From: Berghia stephanieae
Lineage: Eukaryota > Mollusca > Gastropoda > Nudibranchia > Aeolidiidae
Reading direction: 5' to 3'
Length of the DNA: 64,000 bases
Assembly: GCA_034508935.3 (NCBI GenBank)
Contig: CM067449.1
Location: forward strand, 33,806,391-33,870,390
Under the pieces are notes generated by a model. That model was not told where the DNA came from, searched no databases, and saw nothing but the letters and a program-made list of their open reading frames with translations. The translations under genes and the position numbers were made by a program. Positions 24,051-36,915 of the stretch are shown in pieces. Within the stretch, counting starts at the first letter, position 1, and the number at the start of each line of letters is the position of its first letter.

Positions 24051-24465
24051 TCATGGAACTTTATAAAATATATTTAACTAACTGTAAATAGTAGGCTACA
24101 ATAAACGGGGACGAAACTCTCTCATTAAAGTAATCTGACAGATAAGCCGATATATTTCAAGATGTGAACGAATGATCAAGTCGGAGAGGTGGGGACGGGG
24201 AAATTTTCATGGGTTGGATTGGGGAAACAAAAACAGAACAAAACACGATCTTGTCAAGTTTCACACTTGAAGGAAAAGTTGAAACGTTCAAAATCCCCAA
24301 TTCTCAGTCACACAAAATGTTTCAAACATCCCTCCTCTTCTTTCCTTCTCAAACTAACACATTCAACTTCAAGCCATTCAACAACACGACGTTTTGAACA
24401 GAAAATAGTGTTGTTTTCAGTGAGGGTACAAAAACTAATTTTCAGAGACGGGAGAGCGCTTCTAC

Positions 24466-24509
24466 TACTGCGAATAGTGGTTCCAAGGTGGCCCCACTAT
24501 TCGCAGTAC
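24466..24509. other. Perfect 14-bp hairpin
   Basis: ACTGCGAATAGTGG at 24467-24480 pairs with CCACTATTCGCAGT at 24495-24508 across a 14-nt loop. A third AGTGCGAATA follows at once. No T-run or gene context gives it a role. Confidence 0.7.
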
Positions 24510-24641
24510 TAGTGCGAATAAGCACTTCGATCTATAAATTAGACAAAAGACAATGTGTTCAGCTTTATTTTTCATCAACACTTGAATTTTAAATTATTTG
24601 TTGATCAACCTATCATTCCGTTCATTGAACGGGCACACATG

Positions 24642-24645
<4 letters not shown>

Positions 24646-24680
<35 letters not shown>

Positions 24681-24709
24681 CACACACACACACACACACA
24701 CACACACAT
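24646..24709. repeat. (CA)n microsatellite
   Basis: ~64 bp with one interruption. Confidence 0.96.
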
Positions 24710-24714
24710 CTCGG

Positions 24715-24915
24715 CATGGTCTTTTGCTATTGTCCAAGTAGGTACAGCTTTGAAGTGGCTATAAATTACATACAGATCAGATGGATTGCTCTTGCACAGT
24801 CAGTACTTCTGGTCCTTGTTTGAATTAGCCCTTTTTGCCTTACTTTTTTGGTTGCCTATAAGTGCAGAGCTGTTACTTTTCACTGGCGTTGAATTTCAGG
24901 TTAAAAGGTATCTCT
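24715..24915 (+). repeat. Family B repeat, diverged 3' part
   Basis: Retains GGATTGCTCTTG..., GCCTTACTTTTTTGG and TTTCACTGGCGTTGA in family B order. Terminal hairpin lost. Confidence 0.4.
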
Positions 24916-24919
24916 GTAT

Positions 24920-26480
24920 ACACCAATCAAACACTAAAATGTATTTCAACATTTTATTATGATATTTTTGTATTGTGGTTTATTTGCTAAAGTCAGTAAT
25001 ATATTGTTTTGATTTGGTCTATTTCATTTTGTGTTTGGGGAATACAGAAATGATGTACTTATTAAGGCATTTTGAACTCATTAGCCAGGCGACAAAGATA
25101 CGAATGAGTACCTGGATATTGGCAGTGGCGATGATGTAAGAGTGCTAGTACAAATGGGCGTCTATTAACTCACTTATGTATTGCAAGGAATAAAAATTGG
25201 TTCAATGGCCTGCTGGGGACATAAATACAGCATTTCAAGACACATTGAGCAAAGTTTTTCACTTTTAATGTGGTCAAATGAAATGTGTTGTTGAAAATCA
25301 ATTACATTTTTAACAATGATGATTTTCATCAATTCAACTCATTATTTGTTTGCTCTAATTCATTCACCCGGATTTTCTTGAAACGGTGTTTGAAGTAGTT
25401 TTCGGAGCTTGCAACACCTTTAAATTATTTGAGCGCAAGTCAAGAAGTAGACGGTAGAACAGTCAAAAGGTTTAAATCCAGCCAGCATTGCATGTACCAA
25501 TGAAAAACGTTAGTCAAAAGGGACTAGTTCACCAGAGATTAAAGTAGATCCAAGAACACTAAGATATTTACAAATTAAGCATTATATCAAAAACATCGCC
25601 AGTTCATAGGTAGGGGCCTAGTCTATAATTGAGAGATGGTGTAAAAGGAAATGTCATCTTTCACACAAAATATTAGTTCACCTGTTTCCATTTGTGAAAA
25701 AAACTCCGGGTATGGACTAGGTGAAACCGAATGGAACCATTCCAAAACAAAGAGACATTCACATGGAAGGGGGAAATGATTTAGGGGGATCGATTAGCAA
25801 GGCGGTAGACAGATGAAGAAATTGTCTGTTTACATTGTCCAACATTCCCCACCTTTAGAGGAATTCCACCCATCCCATATTATTGTGCTTCCAAATGCCA
25901 AAACATCAAAAAGCATACATTTTCTGTAAAATAAATAGATCAAATGAGAAATGAATTGAGAGGCTATTCAAAACCATTTCCCCCCTCTTCGTCTTTGTTA
26001 GAGGGAAAGAATAAATTTTTAATTGATTATTTATCTTTAACAAAGACAAAGTGGAAAATATTTTCATACATATATTAAATTTAAAACATATATAATTTTA
26101 TTTTACCCGGATGGATTCTGTCAGATTTTTATGAGAGGCTCAGAACATGGTCTAGTTTCATCAAAGTAAATACTAGCTTGGTACCAATTTGTTCCAGGTC
26201 AAACCTGAAATCTACGTCTACAAAACGATATTGGAGAAACAGTGTTTAGAGACAAGTCAAGTATACCAAGTCACACCCACTGAAACTAAAACAAGCAAGC
26301 ATGAAAAATATGTAGGACTAACAGAAAAAAAATTCAAAACTAGATACAATCTCATGCATTAACATTAAGAGACACCAGCAACACACATTTGGAAATTGAA
26401 ATACAGCAATTTAGACCACAGTATTTCATGGAAAATTATATTCAAAACAAAAAAGATTCATAATACAATTTAAAAAACAA
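24920..26480. other. Unassigned 1.5-kb stretch
   Basis: AT-rich with no long frame, no splice-flanked conserved peptide and no repeat shared with the rest of the window that I could see. Confidence 0.35.
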
Positions 26481-26633
26481 TGTTGTTAATGCCTAGAACA
26501 GAACTACACCATCATCACCACCCGACCAAGACCACTCCCAATATGACGAAAGAAATATACAACAGTTGTCCGCATAGTCAAAAAATACAACCCATTAACA
26601 GCTTTAATACTATGGAAACACTTCAACAGTCAC

Positions 26634-26708
26634 CAACAACAACAATAACAACAACAACAACAACAACAACAACAGCAGCAGCAGCAGCAACAACAAAGAC
26701 AACAACAA
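26634..26708. repeat. (CAA)n/(CAG)n microsatellite
   Basis: CAA repeats with an internal CAG run at 26672-26687. Confidence 0.93.
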
Positions 26709-26845
26709 TTGCTCCTACTACAAGTTCTAAAAGGTCTTGATGAAAGATCGATGGAGCCAGAGTACAAAATTGTAGTAAATCCTTAATCATTTGCTTAATT
26801 GTTGTTGTCAAAGTGTGGAGCACTCTTTGGCTCGCATTTGTACAA

Positions 26846-26849
<4 letters not shown>

Positions 26850-26902
<53 letters not shown>

Positions 26903-26934
26903 AGTTCATGAGGAACAATCTAACACCACGTTAA

Positions 26935-26980
<46 letters not shown>

Positions 26981-27048
26981 GTCTGTGTGTGTGTGTGTGT
27001 GTTTGTGTGTATAACATAAACGAGGAGTTAGATTGTTCCTCATGAAGT
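26850..27048. repeat. TA arrays inside and beside an inverted repeat
   Basis: TTCATGAGGAACAATCTAAC (26906-26925) and its exact inverse GTTAGATTGTTCCTCATGAA (27028-27047) enclose (TA)n and (TG)n. A further (TA)n lies at 26852-26900. Same layout as the TA-flanked palindromes at 51 and 53 kb. Confidence 0.8.
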
Positions 27049-27059
27049 TATCTTTTCAT

Positions 27060-28290
27060 TCGTACTATTCCCACCAAATGTAAGTTATTTATATACTGCC
27101 AATTAACATTTGTCAACTTAATTTGACGCTCAGTGTGTATACACTATATATTTAATTAGCAGCATCTAAATACCCAGACAAAATGCCAATTTGAGGTGGT
27201 GGATCAGACCAATTCGGCATCGCTTTAATCATTCATGGCAGTGTATTCAAACGCGGCAGTCATTAAATGGGTTTGCAGGGCAGTTTGGTCGGCTATGAAA
27301 TGTACTCAATATCGAGTACAATTTGAGAGATGGTGCCATTGTCCTGTCCTTCATAAAATTAAGGTCATCGGGCACAAGAAACGAAGTGACAAATTATTTA
27401 AAAGTGTTGAAATCAACGTGAAAAGACCCAATTCATTAACTGTCATTCAGCATTTCAAACGCACCTTCAATTTTATGTGGCCGTACCTTGATAAAACATC
27501 TTTTACTAGCTTTGGCCAGAAAACATAGGGTCACGATGTTTTAATACGAAGATGAATTCTGAAAGAGTCAAAAATTTTCAAGCAACTGGAGCAATACCTT
27601 AAGTTGATACTGGATAAGTTTTATTAAAATCTATGATTGGTTAGGAAACTATGCCGGTTATACCAAAGTCGTAAAACGATTGTGATATCGAAGGGTTTCA
27701 AACTTGCGTCTTGTTTTTAGTACCGTGGTGTTACTTGTATAGAAAGTTACCCCGTCTCATTGAAAACCAAATGGCCTATTGAAATAGCTTCTGGAATAAG
27801 TTTTCCTTTTAACAATGTTACATAATTTTCAATTCATCGCAGATATCATGTTTGATTTATTTCTAAAAATGAAATGGTCTCCAATGAGTCCTGACTTGAA
27901 TAAAAATGGACTATATCATGGACAATGATGTAAACAGTGTATAAGTCGTACAACGTTTTACACAAAAGTAGAGCTAAATGAGTCAATTCAAATTTCTTGG
28001 AATCGAATAATTATCTGGGACATAAGAAAATCAACTGGATCATAAAGCAAATAGAGGATCGACAGAACACATCTAAATTTGAGAATTACGTCAAATCGAG
28101 ATAAAAAAAATTAAAATGTATCTATTAAAACAATTGTCAAATAAATATTCCTCAATAATTGTTTTTGAAATTTTGTGTACATAAAGTTCAATAAACTGAT
28201 TTGAAATTTCAGACGTGCATCAGTTATGGTCCGGCGATTAAAGGCTTCTAAACTTTTCCAGTTTTTTCTCGCACCCGATTAAGACGATTT
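27060..28290. other. Unassigned sequence
   Basis: One 97-residue frame at 27235-27528 shows no recognised family and no splice context. Nothing else stands out. Confidence 0.3.
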
Positions 28291-28294
28291 TTAA

Positions 28295-28425
28295 GATGCC
28301 TCCAACTTATGGCTTAATGGTCATAAAGTATGACACTCGACACTTGCCTTCGGACCATTAGGTCCTAGTTTCGCGTCCCGCTGCCAGCGGTCCAAAGTTG
28401 GATCCTTGGCGTTGAGTTTGTTATT
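28295..28425 (+). mobile_element. SINE family S head fragment
   Basis: ATGGCTTAATGGTCATAAAG then ACTTGCCTTCGGACCATTAG and TCCTTGG in family S order. The B box is degraded (AGTTTCGCGTCCC). Tail missing. Confidence 0.45.
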
Positions 28426-28669
28426 CTTTTTTTTCTTCTTGATTTATTTAAAGGAATCAAATCTTTTTGACAAGAGTAGGACCATCTATTTAATCTATGA
28501 ACAGTTTTCTGTCTAAAAATTTTAGAGAATAGGGCACTTTTCTAATGCACGACATTCAGCACGTACTCTATCACAGTCCAATCTTGTTGACAGGGGTAAG
28601 GTTGTACATTGAAAAGTCAATCTTGGTACATTTTTATTGGTCAAAGATAGCCTATAATTATCTGTTTGC

Positions 28670-28725
28670 TCCATTTCCCGGGAGGAGGGGTGGGGGTAGG
28701 GGGCGGGGGGGGGGGGAGTCATTAA
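28670..28725. repeat. G-rich tract
   Basis: GGGAGGAGGGGTGGGGG and a 10-G run; matches a G-quadruplex pattern. Confidence 0.7.
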
Positions 28726-28782
28726 GGACCCTTATATATTACAAATGGCATTATTAAGGGTTGATTCATTGTTGTTGTTTTT

Positions 28783-28905
28783 TTTTTTAACTTGAGCATT
28801 TATATAGAACAATATCCACTAAAAATTCTCAAAACCCCTTACAAAACGCCTTGCCACAAAACTTGTTGCAATTACTAAGTGTCCTAATAATAAAAGGATT
28901 TATCC
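28783..28905 (-). mobile_element. SINE family S tail fragment
   Basis: Minus strand carries GTAAGGGGTTTTGAGAATTT and GGATATTGTTCTATATAAAT, the family S 3' tail. The head is absent, so 5'-truncated. Confidence 0.5.
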
Positions 28906-28929
28906 ATATATTCAATGAACTGCCCTTAG

Positions 28930-30145
28930 TCCCCCGTAATGCAAGTCACATGAATTGTTTTTTTTTTTTTTGATGTTCATACTTATTATACATTTATGGA
29001 TAATGTTATATTACGTTAATGAGATCATTTAATAATCTAATGAGAGGAATTCTTACCATTAATAATTAAAACATTCCATCTAGCAACGCATTATCACAAT
29101 CGTTATCACCTTGTTATCGCCAACATCAGCATCATTAGTGATCACTTATTTTATTGCCACCTTACTTTTTATATAGTCGTCGCGACTCTTGGAGACAACA
29201 TTAAATTACTGGGCTTATAGTCGGAATGAGTTAGGAGTGGTAAGGAGAACGAAAAGCGCGAGGTGGGGGGAGGGTGGAGGAAATAATAAAAACTGAAATC
29301 CATTTCTGGCGCTTAAATCATTCTAACGCCATGGATCACCAAAAAAAAGTGAACAAACAGAACACCCTCTATCAATCATGTGACTTTTAATTGTTAATTT
29401 AATGAAGCATTTAATTTTATCTAGATCCATTAATTCATTCACGCATTTGAAAATTCGGCCTGGGCACCTCTGGCGTTCTTGCAATCTGAGAACTAAAAGA
29501 ATCGACTCCGTTTCTGGAATCAAGTTCTGATTCTCGATTCTTTCATTGAAGAAAGATTATCAACTTCGAATATTATAATTTACCTCTTTAGAATAATTTA
29601 TTAACACAACGGGGAAACTATAAGGAATGAGATTTCAAAACAGATTTAAGAGTAGCGCCCCTTTGTTAGAAGTCACGTCTTGACAACCGACAAATGCTAT
29701 CGCCATTATTAGTACCAATCATTAGCGGGAAGTTCAGTAAATTTAGGAAGGGTTGTCTCATCATATTGTATTATTTATCAACATCTTTTATTTCTAATTT
29801 GTAGTCTACATCATATTTTATTAACATTTCATAATGGAGAAAACTAAAGAAAAGATCTACGTTGATGATGATATGTATTTTTGTACAGAAATATGAATAA
29901 TAAATTTTGTATTTCGAGCAATTGGCTTGTAGTTGGTTTGTTTACAAAGAACGTCCAATCAAGGGACGCTACTCTTCCGCTAATCTCATTCCCTATTTGT
30001 TTTTATCAATCCAAATTGGTTCTTGTTTTCTTCTAACTCAAAACGTGCACGACAGTGGATTAGAGAATTCCATTTCGAAAGTTAGATCACTTGAAATTAA
30101 ATGTTATGGAGTTGGGAGTTGACTCAGATACTATTTTTCGAATAT
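28930..30145. other. Unassigned sequence with weak inverted pair
   Basis: Diverged inverted blocks at about 29625-29690 and 29960-30000 share GCTACTCTT...AATCTCATTCC. No gene recognised. Confidence 0.35.
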
Positions 30146-30149
30146 AACG

Positions 30150-31868
30150 TATAATACAAAGAATCAATGCAGTGGCCAACGTCTGGAAGAATTAATTGAA
30201 TTCATTTAATTCATTTCCACAAGGAAAAACGATAACTGATGTCAACAAGTTAAATGATTTTTACTGTCGTTTTGACAGGTCCCATCTGTGCACAACGGTC
30301 TGTCAAAAAGCAATGAGCCACCTCGAGATGTTGAAGAAGAAACTGTAAGCTCCCTCTTCCGGCGATGTAAAGAACATAAAGCACCAGGACCAGACAACAT
30401 TATCGGAACTATTTTGAAAAACTGTCGCCAACAACTGTCTATACCTTATACAAAACTTTTTCAAAGGTCAGTCGATGAAAAATCAGTGCCAGTACTTTGG
30501 AAAACATCGATTGTCGTTCCAGTTCCAAAAAAAGCGTTGCCCAACCGTATTGAACGACTTCCGTCCAGTGGCGCTTACAACGCTTGTAATGAAATGTTTA
30601 GAAAAACATTTAAAATGTGAGCTCCTACAAAAATGTTATAACCTGAAATTGCTAGATCCGTACCAATTTGCATACCAGCAACATCTCAGTGTAGAAGACG
30701 CACTTTTAACCGCCACAAATTCGATCTCAAAACACCGTGACCAAACGCCCTCGAATTACGCCAGAATCCTGTCAGCTTTTAATGCCATGAACACAGATAT
30801 TTTGCTTCAAAAGTTGTGCAACATGGATATTCCAAAATACCTTATTAAATGGTATAAAGATTTTCTGACCCATAGACCGCAATGTGTAAAATTGGGTGAA
30901 AATATCTCCAACAAAAGAACGTTGTCGAACGGATGTCCCCAAGGCTGTGTGAGTTCCCCAACCCTGTACATCTTATACACCAACGACTGCAGACCATCCT
31001 TTGAAAATTGTTTTATAGTGAAATATGCAGATGATGCTGCTATTCTTGGCTTATTAAAAGATAAAGTTACCGAAAAGAATTATTTCAAACAAATTAATAT
31101 ATTCACCGATTGGTGTAAACAAAATCAGCTTGAATTAAATATTGAAAAAACGAAAGAACAGGTGTTTGGTGTAAAAAAAAATAAAAACACCTTAAAGTGT
31201 GTGACGATCGGTAAAAATGATTTTGAGATAGTTGAATATTTTAAATATTTAGGAATAACCATTGATAGTTGATATAATATCTAAGAAAGTTGCCCAAAGA
31301 TTATACATCCTAAGGAAATTGAGAGCATTTCAAGTAGGGAAGGAAACTATGTTCTGAGTTTATGACTCATTGATTAAAAGTGTAATTGCGTTTGGCTGCA
31401 CCATATGGTTGGGCGGATGCGGACTTAAAGATAAATCAAAAATTTCAAAATCTATCAAAGAGGCATCAAAAATAATAAACCATCCTCTTGATGGAGTAGA
31501 AATAATTCATGAAAAAGCAATAGAAAGGAAAGCTTTCTCAATTACCAACAATAAAAAACATATGTTATACCATGAATTTAGTCTTTTACCATCTGGGAGA
31601 AGGTTTTGTCAGATTAAATGTAGAACTAACAAGTGTAAATCGACGTTCGTTCGATCAGCAATAAAAATGTTGAATATTTCATATGGTACAGCAAAACCAC
31701 GGATTGATGCGTTGACTGATTGGCTGTTTAATTTATTTAATGTTAGATGACTTGACCAATTGATAATGATGATAATATTTGGTGTCAAATTGCAACAATT
31801 GCAACAAATTGAAAACGAAATGAATATGTTTATGTTGTGTAAAGCGCACGTGTGAAAGAAAGAGAGGA

Positions 31869-31926
<58 letters not shown>

Positions 31927-32003
31927 ATAAGTAGGAGTGAAATATCTGTTCAATGTTATAGTTATCATATAACGTTATAACAAGTGTAACTAAATGACAG
32001 ATC

Positions 32004-32085
<82 letters not shown>
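30150..32085 (+). mobile_element. CR1-like LINE, subfamily 2, copy 2
   Basis: 5'-truncated in the endonuclease-RT linker (DVNKLNDFYCRFDR, about 30240). RT follows: RCKEHKAPGPDNIIGTILKN (30360), DFRPVALTTLVMKCLEKHL, LSAFNAMNTDILL, NGCPQGCVSSPTLYILYTND, VKYADDAAILGLL (31020) and FKYLGITIDS (31240), then an offset C-terminal block IAFGCTIWLGGC...LLPSGRRFCQIK (31370-31750). The palm motif before SAFNAMN has lost residues and frame changes occur near 30560-30600 and 31270, so it is dead. The YADD catalytic pair is intact. The 3' UTR has (GA)n at 31858-31921 and an (ATT)n tail at 32006-32085. Confidence 0.88.
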
Positions 32086-32117
32086 TTCTAACATTTTTCG
32101 TTAATTCTCATCGAATT

Positions 32118-32248
32118 AATGTAAATGTTACTGCTCGGAGCTCGAAGAAATAAATAACAATGTGAAATTTAATGTAAGCTTCAATTTAATATTCTGCGAA
32201 GACAGATAAAGATACACGAGAATGAAGCTTACGTTCAATTTCACATGG
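32118..32248. mobile_element. Family C fragments in inverted orientation
   Basis: Minus-sense GAGCTCGAAGAAATAAATAA...AATGTAAGCTTCAATTTAAT is followed by plus-sense TGAAGCTTACGTTCAATTTC. Short foldback of family C 3' ends; hammerhead core missing. Confidence 0.5.
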
Positions 32249-32299
32249 AATTAATGAAGGTCCATTAACTTCGACCACCTTTGTTTATGGAAAGAATAA

Positions 32300-33260
32300 A
32301 ACATGACTAAATTTAACCCATCGCGTTAATCTGTTGTGTCGGGATGACTAAATGAAGAAAATTGAGTTCTAAGATAAAATTATAATTATTCTGATCCACG
32401 TCATTAAAATCTTTTGATGTTAAAAGATAACATAACTCAGTCCCAATGAAAAATGTAAAATTTGTCTTAATTCAAAATCTATAAGTACAATATATTGTTA
32501 ATTTTATTTTAAGGACATTTGAAGAACAATTGATCCATTTAAAAGCATTATTACTGACATAATGTATTATGATATAATATGATATGATATGATATTATAA
32601 GTTTTATACGTAATCTTTAGCCACTGAGAAATCCCCACATAATACCGTTTTGGGGTGATTAGTTACATATGAGTCCCGTTGAACCAACTAATGAGCTGAC
32701 CATTAAATGTAGTCAAGACAAAATACAGAGAACTGGATATGGGTTAGATTACTTTGGGACAAAGATCTTTAATAGCGTCGGTTCTATTTCAACAGGAATA
32801 TCCAGCCTAGTGGAAATTCCATTATGTTTCTGAATCTCACAACTCACAAGGCGACTGTCTGTCTACAAGGATTTAATTAAAACATTAATTACTTCAACAT
32901 TTGTAAAATTCAAAGCAGTATTTTATTATACGCTAGACGTCTAATCAATTTTAGAATTACGGCCAGGATTGAAAACAAAACAAAAAATAATACAATCTCG
33001 TGATTCGTAAAACGTCAACGGGGAATAGTACTTTTGTATATCTAATAGTTCGTTGACACCAATTTTGACCTGTGTTATGTCATGGCTCTTAATATCAATA
33101 GAAATAATCATGGTCTTGATTGTCATTGCTATCATAATGGAAGTGGTATAATGAATAATCCTTGCTAGGCTTTCAACCTTTCAACGCGAGATTGACGTCT
33201 TCACCCTCATTGTCTAATTTATCAAGTTAATTAAATCATATTTCTGTAGTTTTAATCAAT
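32300..33260. other. Unassigned, with faint family D scraps
   Basis: Scraps near 32310-32360 and 32635-32660 (TAATACCGTTTTGGGGTGAT) resemble family D. A TGATATAATA mini-tandem lies at about 32569-32600. No gene. Confidence 0.35.
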
Positions 33261-33261
33261 T

Positions 33262-33400
33262 AAGTGCCGTGTTCTGGAAAATCACGTAGTTACAAATTTG
33301 GCCAGAAAATTCGTCCTTCAATTATCGGTCGATTTAAAGGAGCCTCATCTTGGCAAAAACTCTCAAACCGGGGGTGGGGACAAGATCGCCATTTTTGCAG
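33262..33400 (+). mobile_element. Foldback MITE, family A, left half
   Basis: GCCGTGTTCTGGAAAATCACG then AATTTGGCCAGAAAATTCG and CTTCAATTATCGGTCGATT. The right arm is absent. Confidence 0.65.
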
Positions 33401-33519
33401 AGCAGTCGAAGAAATGGCGTCGCTGATTGAAAAGGAAAACCGTCACACATTTGGCAAGAGACAGCTGAATTATCTTTGCTGACGAGAATGATGAAGAGCA
33501 AAAATGGAACAACTACGGG

Positions 33520-34460
33520 AGGATTTCGTGCCATCACTCTATCCAGTGAAATGTAATTTTCCTCCAGTTTGCGAAGGTTGAAACATGCCTTTTCTCAGAC
33601 TTCCCTTCTTATATCATATCATTGCCTTGTCTGTGAGCTTTATTGTGACGATGAGAGTAAATATTGGTGTTCCTCCACTCAATGTTTCCCATTACTTGGG
33701 CCGAAATCAGCCCAATTGGATTGAGCTCACAGTGATAATGGAGAAGTCGTACAATCTTGTGGCCAAATTCTCTAATTAGACAGTTCGCCTTGAAAACTGA
33801 TTCTGGTTTGTTTCTTTTCACATAGGAGTATAGATCGGTCTTTGATAAATTGTCAGAATATGTAATGCTGCGTGAGTGAGTCATGTCATGACTTTATCAG
33901 CTTTTGTAGCTGAAAGAAATTGATGCATTGAAGTGATCACGGGCCCCCGAATGGTAGCGTTGTCCAATACAATACAGCTGGGTGCTTCAAGGGAAGGCAT
34001 CAAACGGTTCTTTAGCCAGTCTTCAAACACCTCTGCATTGACCCCAGAATGATAGTCACTACCTTCCAGACGATGCAGAGAAGAAAAATTGGATGGCATC
34101 CTTTTAAATATCCAGTATCTTTACAACCTGCAAGGATAACAACGATCCTTTGTCCAGGGCCCTTTTTCTACCCGAATTATCAGACGTCCATTCCTTTGTC
34201 GGCTGTATGTTTACTTTCACCGAGCTTCATACATCAAAATTTAATTTAATGATATCATAATCAAAGTTGTCTCGAATCCTTTTCCTACCACTTCGTTCCA
34301 CACTAGTGATCTCTCTGTCGTCTTTCGATAACCATCTTCTCAGGGTTGATTGTATGTGAATTGCCAAGTCCCATAACCGTCCTGGTGTATCGAAAGTTAC
34401 AAGTTGACTTCTTTTGGCAGCTTTACGGGCGTGAAACCGATGGTGATTTTGCAACGTATC
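33520..34460 (-). pseudogene. IS630/Tc1/mariner-superfamily transposase relic
   Basis: A DDE transposase of a DNA transposon, read on the minus strand. N-terminal part with ERSGRKRIRDNFDYDIIK (34227-34454), then after a damaged stretch DYHSGVNAEVFEDWLKNRL and CIVLDNATI (33881-34099; the DN pair holds the second catalytic D), then YHCELNPIGLISAQVMGNIE (33609-33884). In relatives the last motif reads ELNPIE-L-W-x-x, so the catalytic E appears replaced by G here. Three separate frames and this change show it is inactive. Terminal repeats were not found. A foldback MITE lies just left of it. Confidence 0.75.
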
Positions 34461-34779
34461 GTATCGTTTAAGAGCTTTATGTGTTCTAAAAAACCTTTAA
34501 ATTATGGACTGTGAAACTTTCATGCATGGATACAAAGTCATATCAACAAAATTTATTGTTAATTTAACAATTTTAAGTGTAATGACATATTTCAATCGCC
34601 TCAACTTCCCACGATTGTAAATACACCACTACACACAACTCAATACAAAATTATTTACCAACGGCTATCACGCCTAACAATGTGTTATCGTTCTTGCCCT
34701 GGGACAATGAGAGGAGAGCCATCTGGGTTCTCGCCTGCATTTAGACCTCAATTCGCACCTATATGTTAGACATATGGAG

Positions 34780-34975
34780 GACGTCACTCGCAGACGTCAC
34801 TCGAAGCGGACTTTCTAAGCTCACGGACGCTACAGTTACGACACCCAGAACACGATTGGACAACGGAGAACCACCAATAATAATAGCAGGCCTACCAAAA
34901 TCCTGTAATATTATGGACCGTAATATTATTGGCTCTTCGAGATTCTCCAACTCCCGTCGAAAACCCTTATAAGTC
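34780..34975. other. Short duplicated CRE-like motif and palindrome
   Basis: GACGTCACTCG occurs twice within 34782-34805, and TAATATTATGGACCGTAATATTA-type inversion at 34905-34928. No gene recognised. Confidence 0.5.
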
Positions 34976-34976
34976 A

Positions 34977-35096
<120 letters not shown>

Positions 35097-35099
35097 TTA

Positions 35100-35540
35100 T
35101 ACATGTGTTTTGGTATAATAGTGTATATATTATCCCTTCAAAAAAGGAATGAATTATCAATGTGCTATCGCAAATTACTTGATAGTTCTATTTACTATTT
35201 GTATACATTGATGATTATGTTCTCATTGATACATATCTTTCCCATCCCAGTAACTCAATGCGCCCCATTGATTTCATTTATGTATAGTTGTGATGTAAGG
35301 GTATTGGTTCGAATCCCTCACGACCCCACTATTCATTGAATACTAAAATGTTGCAACCTAGTCAAAGATTTGCACCGGTATCTTTCACAGATCGGCATGA
35401 GGAAACAGGAAGCCTTTAATCATCCTTTCACAGACTAGTTATGACAGTAACCGACAACATTTGATCATCCAGCACGAACCTGTATTGATGACCCCTGTTG
35501 AATGACCCAGTGTGAATCAGTGTACTGACAGACCTGTGAA
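35100..35540. other. Unassigned, possible Pol III B box
   Basis: TTGGTTCGAATCCCT at about 35307-35321 fits a B box, but no A box is placed correctly. No gene. Confidence 0.3.
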
Positions 35541-36062
35541 GGACAAAGCCGAGCGGCTTCTACACAACAGATTACAGACGGCGGACCTGAACGGCTCGTT
35601 TGACATAACGGGAACCTCCTCACGCAACCAGGCGCTATAAGCTAAGACAATTAAAAGAAAAATGAATAGTAGTGTGATACGGGATGAAGATCAATACTCA
35701 TAGAATGCTTTTAATGAATTAAAACCCGCATTATTATTATTTGGCTAATTATGTGTTATCTTGTTATTGTATGAGGCAATTCTGTTAAATTATATAAAAA
35801 TACTTTACCTTAACGGGGATTAATACTTACCTTCTGAACCTATCTATCCCTATACAACGTGCCAATATTCTACCACTCCACTATTACCTATTTCTTTAAA
35901 CTTAAACATTCTATTACTATCAGTCAAAGTGCCAGTAACTTTTTAACCATCAATAAAATGGAATAAAAGTGGCACTCGGCGCTGTCTATGGGGAAAATTA
36001 TCTGACTCCTCTCTCTACCTATCTCCTTCCTTGCCAACATCCTACATAGACGTGACATTAGG
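35540..36062 (+). repeat. LTR-like dispersed repeat, copy 1 (fossil)
   Basis: Shares TTTGGCTAATTATGTGTTA, GATTAATACTTACC, CTGAACCTATC, CTATACAACGTGCCAATA and AAAAGTGGCAC with 43600-44165. The layout suggests an old LTR-retroelement terminal repeat, but no internal genes are present. Assignment tentative. Confidence 0.4.
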
Positions 36063-36069
36063 TAAACAA

Positions 36070-36790
36070 TCCAATCACCATTTCAAATGATTTAAATCTA
36101 GAGATTTTATTTCATATCAGTCTTCGATAATTGCGACATGATGTAGATAATATACAATAAATCATAAATTCCAAATGAAATACAAACCACATAAGTTGTA
36201 ACTTTATAACGGTTAAAGCGTATTGTTTTTATTCGGAAACTAGTATGACGCAAACTCATACTCACTAGCCGGAACTACCGTGTCAGCACAATTTTTTTTT
36301 TTTTTTGGAAACGCGATGATCTCATCTCTTACTTTGCGGTGCTTGTTTACATATCTGATAGTATAAAATTTCTATTTTTATGACAGCGGTTTTAGAGTAG
36401 TTTTTAAAAAGTCTGAAAGAAGAAAACTTTTTCGATATGGCATCAATACGGGCCTCATGTATACATTTTAAAAAAATTCCGAATTTGTTTTCAAAATCGT
36501 TTCCAATGTTGCGTTACGATTGGAAACTCGTTCGGAGTCAAAACACAAGAGTGCAAAAATTCTAAGTAAAGTAATGATAACCTATTCCGTTTGTTAATCC
36601 ATTTACAATAAATAATTTTCCGTTCATTAATATCAATTATCTCCCGTGAGTCCCTATTCGTATAATGATTACTTCCTCATACGAAAAGCAAAGCAAGACT
36701 TTGAATGTTGAGTTCATTACTACGCAGAATAGGAATTATATCGCAATAATGCTTTTGGGGTGATTAAGCAAGAATTATGGTCATACGCTG
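36070..36790. other. Unassigned sequence
   Basis: AT-rich with a 14-T run at about 36292. No repeat or gene recognised. Confidence 0.3.
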
Positions 36791-36794
36791 GATC

Positions 36795-36915
36795 GTCGTG
36801 TATTTAAAACTGTGGTCAGAAAACTCAACCTTCAATTATATATCAACTGCCGTGCTCTGGAAAGCCACGTATTAAAAAAATTGGCATGAAAACTCGTCCT
36901 TCAATGAGTAATTTT
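36795..36915 (+). mobile_element. Foldback MITE, family A, two left-arm pieces in tandem
   Basis: First piece GTATTTAAAACTGTGGTCAG...CTCAACCTTCAATTATA, second piece CTGCCGTGCTCTGGAAAGCC...AAAACTCGTCCTTCAAT. Both are left-arm sequence in the same orientation. Confidence 0.5.
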
